NCBI GenBank assembly: GCA_900754175.1
Contig: CAAEBS010000083.1
Span: forward strand, 1-7,480
DNA length: 7,480 nucleotides
Origin: Clostridia bacterium
GTDB taxonomy: Bacteria; Bacillota; Clostridia; Oscillospirales; CAG-272
Direction: 5' to 3'
Made by a program: the position numbers and the translations under genes. The notes beneath the pieces are model-generated. The model was not told the origin of the DNA. It did no database searches and saw only the letters and a list, made by a program, of their open reading frames with translations. This document shows, in pieces, positions 4,867 through 7,480 of the stretch. Within the stretch, counting starts at the first letter, position 1, and each line of letters begins with the position of its first letter.

Positions 4867-6351
4867 TCAGTTTCTTGCAATCTTCATGGCGCCGGTCCGC
4901 TTGAAGTCCTCATAGCGCACCTTCAGCTTTGCCACACGCTTATAGGTAGGCAGTTCCCGGTTGACCTCGTTGACAACCTCCTGTAGCTTTGCCTCGATCT
5001 CCTCGTGGCTCTTGCCCTCAAAGGCAGGCATATACGGGCGGATCTCAATGGCAATGGCAGGCTGACCGTTCACGCTGTCCTCGCTTACCAGGCAGTCGTG
5101 CACGAACGGACTGCGGTAGAACACTTCCTCGATCTCCTCCGGAGAAACGTTCTCGCCGTTGGAAAGAATAATCAGGTTCTTGATCCGTCCCACGATGTAA
5201 ATGTATCCGTCCTCGTCGAATTCCACGAGGTCGCCGGTCTTGAGCCAGCCGTCCTCCATGACCTCCGCCGTCTTTTCGGGATCCTTGTAATAGCCCACCA
5301 TTACGTTGTCGCCACGGATCCAAAGCTCGCCGTTCACCACCTTGTACTCCTGGCAGGGGTACACCTTGCCCATGGAATCCGGCTTCTTGTCGGTGTCAAA
5401 GTTTCCGCAGGTGAGGTTGGCGCCCTCGGTAAGTCCGTAGCCAGCCAGCAGGCTGATACCGAAGGTACGGAAATCCGCCATCAGTCTCGGCGGAACCGGT
5501 GCGGCGCCGCAGGCAATGGTATCCAGATCTCCAAGGAATTCCTTGCCCTTCATCTTGGCAATATTCAGCACGATCTCGGCAAGTCCGGGAACCAGCACCA
5601 GCACGTTGGGACGTACCACCGGGATATCGCCGATCGCCGCTCTCATATCCTCGCAGGTATAGATCAGTCCTCCGGTGTACAGGCAGGACAAAAAGCTCAT
5701 CAGAGAGCCGAAGATATGCGACAGCGGCAACATAGCAATGAAGCGGGAATGGAAGGTGTGCTTGCGGGGATAGTAGGTGCCGTTCAGCGCTCCTCTCATC
5801 AAGGCACCGTGCGTCAGGATCGCTCCCTTGGGTGCACCGGTGGTACCGCCGGTAAAGTAAATGGCGGCAACCGTATCCTTTTTCACGTCAGCGGCAGGCG
5901 CCTCGGTGTCGGCGATCGCATCGGCGGAATTCACGACACGGCAAGCCACTCCCTCGGTGAGCGGCAGGAAACATTCCTGCGCAATCAGCAGAGAAAGCTC
6001 AAAGCGGCGGGAAATGCCGGCAAGCGCCTGTGCGTTCAGCGCATTGGGCAGCATGATTACGGTATAACCGCCGGTGGTCACTGCCAGATACAGCTCCATA
6101 GTATCCAGGGTGTTTTTGCCCATCACCGCCACACGGTCGCCCGGCTTCAGCCCGAGAGAAGCAAGGTAGCTTCTTCTGCGAGCCACACGGTGATACAGCT
6201 CTCCGTATGTATAAGTGGTCTTCTTGTCGCTGATGGCGGGATAGGTTTCGTAGTCCTTCTTACACTTTTCCATCAGGTCTGCAATGGTAGGAAGATACGG
6301 AAGTCTTTCCAGATCTTCTTTTTTCATTACGTCATAAAAATACTGTCCCAT
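4867..6351 (-). CDS. AMP-forming acyl-CoA/acyl-ACP ligase (494 aa)
   Basis: A class I adenylate-forming enzyme that activates a carboxylic acid with ATP and passes it to a thiol. Motifs in order: the phosphate loop FTGGTTGAPKG (166-176), the aromatic/acyl-pocket stretch LPLSHIFGS (208-216), GYGLTEG (304-310), WLKTGDLVEFDEDGYIYIVG with Asp374, the hinge GRIKN (388-392) with Arg389, and the C-terminal catalytic Lys490 in RTGAMK. All are intact. The overall form fits fatty-acyl ligases better than amino-acid adenylation domains, but chain length cannot be read. The start at 6351 has AAGGAG seven bases upstream. The gene lies 48 bases after the PlsC-like gene and 18 before the carrier, so the thiol acceptor is probably that carrier (acyl-ACP synthetase) rather than, or as well as, CoA. 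It acts in the cytoplasm or at the membrane face. Confidence 0.93.
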   Translation of the reverse strand: MGQYFYDVMKKEDLERLPYLPTIADLMEKCKKDYETYPAISDKKTTYTYGELYHRVARRRSYLASLGLKPGDRVAVMGKNTLDTMELYLAVTTGGYTVIMLPNALNAQALAGISRRFELSLLIAQECFLPLTEGVACRVVNSADAIADTEAPAADVKKDTVAAIYFTGGTTGAPKGAILTHGALMRGALNGTYYPRKHTFHSRFIAMLPLSHIFGSLMSFLSCLYTGGLIYTCEDMRAAIGDIPVVRPNVLVLVPGLAEIVLNIAKMKGKEFLGDLDTIACGAAPVPPRLMADFRTFGISLLAGYGLTEGANLTCGNFDTDKKPDSMGKVYPCQEYKVVNGELWIRGDNVMVGYYKDPEKTAEVMEDGWLKTGDLVEFDEDGYIYIVGRIKNLIILSNGENVSPEEIEEVFYRSPFVHDCLVSEDSVNGQPAIAIEIRPYMPAFEGKSHEEIEAKLQEVVNEVNRELPTYKRVAKLKVRYEDFKRTGAMKIARN

Positions 6352-6399
6352 ATTCTTTCTCCTTGTTTTATATTATTTTTTCTTTTTGCTTTTCGAAAC

Positions 6400-7038
6400 T
6401 CATATCCATGCGGTCACACGGTCGGCACATTCCTGCATCCGCAATATTTCCTGGCGGAAGCGGTCGGCTTCTTTTTCAAAATAATCCGGCGTCATTCCGC
6501 CCTCCGGAACGGTCAGTTCCATCGGCGTACCGATCATTACCTTTTTCCGCTTGCCCACCACATGGTATTCGTGGTCAAGGTAGATCGGCAACACCGGCAC
6601 GCCCGCACGCTTGGCAAGCAGGACAAAGCCGGATTTGAAGGAGTCCATTTCTCTCCCCTTAGTAACGTGTCCCTCCGGAAAGATCAGCACGCTGTTCCCC
6701 GCCCGAATGGCGTCGGCGGCGTGGTTGAGCCAGCTGATGTCCATTTTGTAGCGGTCCACCGGGATGCAGTTGTTTCCTTTCAAAAGCCAGGTCAGCTCTT
6801 TTTTCTCATACCAGTCCTTTGCTACAATGGTCGCAAGACCGGTGCCTTTCAGCACGCTCAGAAGAAACGGAGCGTCCCTCACGCCGGAATGGTTGGCGAT
6901 CACCACGCATGGGTGCTTCAGTTGCCGGTTCTGTTCGTCTTTATCGGTGTAAAGAAACTTCGGACGGTACATGAGGTATGCCCCCGCCACAATCATTCCC
7001 TTTGCTACCTTTGCCGGTCCGTTATGTATCTTTTTCAC
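6400..7038 (-). CDS. PlsC-like 1-acylglycerol-3-phosphate O-acyltransferase family protein (212 aa)
   Basis: A lysophospholipid acyltransferase family enzyme moving an acyl chain from a carrier or CoA to a lipid acceptor at the inner membrane face. Motif I is NHSGVRD with His50 and Asp55 (HX4D); motif II is around CIPVDR (91-96); motif III is LIFPEGHVTKG (118-128) with Glu122; motif IV is VLPIYLDHEYH (149-159). No long transmembrane helix is evident; residues about 12-24 may dip into the membrane. It starts with GTG at 7038: an in-frame TAA three codons upstream (7045-7047) rules out a longer form, and GGGGG at 7048-7052 serves as ribosome site. It is the first gene of the five-gene acyl operon. 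It may be the ordinary PlsC or, given its partners, a paralogue acylating a particular lysolipid or glycolipid. Confidence 0.92.
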   Translation of the reverse strand: MKKIHNGPAKVAKGMIVAGAYLMYRPKFLYTDKDEQNRQLKHPCVVIANHSGVRDAPFLLSVLKGTGLATIVAKDWYEKKELTWLLKGNNCIPVDRYKMDISWLNHAADAIRAGNSVLIFPEGHVTKGREMDSFKSGFVLLAKRAGVPVLPIYLDHEYHVVGKRKKVMIGTPMELTVPEGGMTPDYFEKEADRFRQEILRMQECADRVTAWI

Positions 7039-7047
7039 TTCGGATTA

Positions 7048-7052
7048 CCCCC
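7048..7052 (-). promoter_or_regulatory. Ribosome binding site for the GTG start at 7038
   Basis: GGGGG on the minus strand, nine bases before GTG 7038 and directly followed by an in-frame TAA. It fixes GTG as the earliest possible start. It is a poor match to AGGAGG, and with the GTG start this suggests modest translation of the first operon gene. Confidence 0.6.
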
Positions 7053-7086
7053 GCTGCAATGCGTTCGGACTTTTCATCTCCCCACA

Positions 7087-7115
7087 ATTATATTAAATCT
7101 CTTGGAATTATACAA
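7087..7115 (-). promoter_or_regulatory. Promoter region of the acyl operon, two tandem TATAAT boxes
   Basis: Two perfect TATAAT boxes occur on the minus strand, at 7087-7092 and 7107-7112. The first has a weak -35 TTGTAT (7110-7115) at 17-bp spacing, which overlaps the other TATAAT box. The upstream box has no good -35. Use of both boxes is possible. No FapR- or FabT-like operator was recognised. Confidence 0.55.
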
Positions 7116-7143
7116 TAAATACTTCCGGCGAAATGCCTGAAAA

Positions 7144-7169
7144 TCAGACACTTTTTCGTTTTTGTCTGA
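7144..7169. promoter_or_regulatory. Inverted repeat upstream of the acyl operon promoter
   Basis: TCAGACA and TGTCTGA, separated by 12 bases rich in T with a central CG, lie about 30 bases upstream of the -35 region. They could be an operator half-site pair or a hairpin. On neither strand is it followed by a clean T-run. The octamer CTGAAAAT occurs at both 7137-7144 and 7166-7173, adding a direct repeat. Confidence 0.35.
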
Positions 7170-7210
7170 AAATTTTATCGCTTTTTGTCGCAAAATGTCG
7201 TTAGATATAA

Positions 7211-7305
7211 CGGGGAAAACTTTTCTGGAGAAAAGTTTTCCCCAGACCCCTTTCAAAAGACTTTTGGACAAGGGGTAGGGGGGATGCTGACGGATTGGTT
7301 TACCG
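7211..7305. repeat. Right copy of the dispersed-type palindromic repeat
   Basis: Contains the 32-base inverted repeat (7212-7243; 15-base arms GGGGAAAACTTTTCT and its complement, GG loop), then a second stem-loop (7247-7275) with CCCCTT/AAGGGG outside and CAAAAG-A-CTTTTG inside, then about 30 bases ending in CGGATTGGTTTACCG (7291-7305). It is the inverted counterpart of 1-97; in both copies the large palindrome faces the gene block. No transposase is nearby. Its small open frames mirror those of the left copy and are not genes. Confidence 0.8.
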
Positions 7306-7480
7306 TTGCGAGGGTATGGTGCAGGGTTTGGAGCGCTCGACGTTAGGAGATCCCGACCTACGGTCGCCCTGACGGGTTCGACTTCGGGCTTCGCCCTCCG
7401 CTCAGGATGACACGGAAGCCGATTTTACGCCCATTCTGAAGTAAAGGCGCCCATATTTATTGACATATAACGCAGAAACA
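7306..7480. other. Non-coding tail with tandem small hairpins
   Basis: No gene is supported here. At 7354-7396 three short stems follow each other: CGACC-TAC-GGTCG, CCC-TGAC-GGG and GGGC-TTC-GCCC. The stretch TTCGACTTCGGGCTTCGCCC up to CTCAGGATGACA (about 7378-7412) resembles a family of intergenic repeats with a 'TTCGACTTCG...GCTCAGGATGACA' core that I know from many genomes; membership is from memory only. TTGACA at 7460-7465 on the plus strand could be a -35 box of a gene beyond the edge, but its -10 would lie outside the window. Confidence 0.45.

Noticed and set aside
4606..6351. D-alanylation (Dlt) operon
   Set aside because: There is no MBOAT (DltB) gene, the ligase looks like a fatty-acyl type, the SGNH protein is not membrane-anchored like DltD, and a PlsC-like acyltransferase is present instead.
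5005..7140. A 711-residue open frame on the plus strand opposite the ligase and acyltransferase genes
   Set aside because: It lies antisense to two genes with complete catalytic motifs, has no recognisable domain and arises from the codon bias of the opposite strand.
1..7305. Composite transposon bounded by the inverted repeats
   Set aside because: There is no transposase, integrase or target-site duplication in view, and the genes show no sign of foreign composition. Inverted repeat family members explain the data.
7460..7465. TTGACA as the -35 box of a plus-strand promoter
   Set aside because: The matching -10 would lie beyond the window, so it cannot be supported.
1..7480. tRNA, rRNA, CRISPR array or riboswitch
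   Set aside because: Reading the intergenic stretches on both strands I saw no cloverleaf, no regular repeat-spacer pattern and no known aptamer core.

Overview
The window looks like chromosomal DNA of a Gram-positive anaerobe of the Clostridia, most likely Lachnospiraceae or a close relative. This rests on AAAGGAG/GGAGG ribosome binding sites, sigma-A-type promoters with TACAAT/TATAAT boxes, moderately GC-rich genes with AT-rich spacers, and protein families common there (ComEC-like lone metallo-beta-lactamase fold proteins, DUF308/HdeD-like membrane proteins, WYL regulators). The assignment is inference from style, not from a marker gene. Every gene I support lies on the minus strand, so the window reads from right to left.

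Right to left the layout is as follows. (1) 7306-7480: non-coding, with small hairpins of a repeat-like type. (2) 7211-7305: a dispersed-type palindromic repeat. (3) 7039-7210: the promoter region of a five-gene operon. (4) The operon, 7038 to 3327: a PlsC-like acyltransferase, an AMP-forming acyl ligase, a small acyl carrier protein, a cytoplasmic SGNH/GDSL hydrolase and a six-helix DUF308 membrane protein. The last three are joined by 4-base ATGA overlaps, so they are very probably translated together. (5) 3203-3326: a hairpin and a strong promoter. (6) A two-gene operon, 3181 to 1623: a membrane-anchored Ig-like protein and a membrane-anchored ComEC-type metallo-beta-lactamase fold hydrolase, overlapping by one base and ending in a good terminator. 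(7) A 54-residue membrane protein with its own promoter (1188-1352). (8) A WYL-domain transcriptional regulator with its own promoter (106-1098). (9) A second copy of the palindromic repeat, inverted relative to the first, at the left edge (1-97).

The most interesting unit is the acyl operon. A ligase, a dedicated carrier protein, an acyltransferase and a serine hydrolase make a complete route: activate a free fatty acid, load it on the carrier, hand it to a lipid acceptor, and remove or proofread it. The acyltransferase-then-ligase order matches the two halves of the fused E. coli Aas protein, which recycles lysophospholipid, and the ligase-carrier-SGNH set recalls the logic of Dlt systems. 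The carrier has Asn in place of the usual Asp before the phosphopantetheine serine.

Two regulatory observations stand out. The promoters of the 54-residue protein and of the WYL gene each carry a dyad of the form ACA-N7-TGT centred exactly on the middle of a 17-bp spacer, which suggests one shared regulator, possibly the WYL protein itself. Also, the whole gene block is bracketed by inverted copies of a roughly 95-base repeat.
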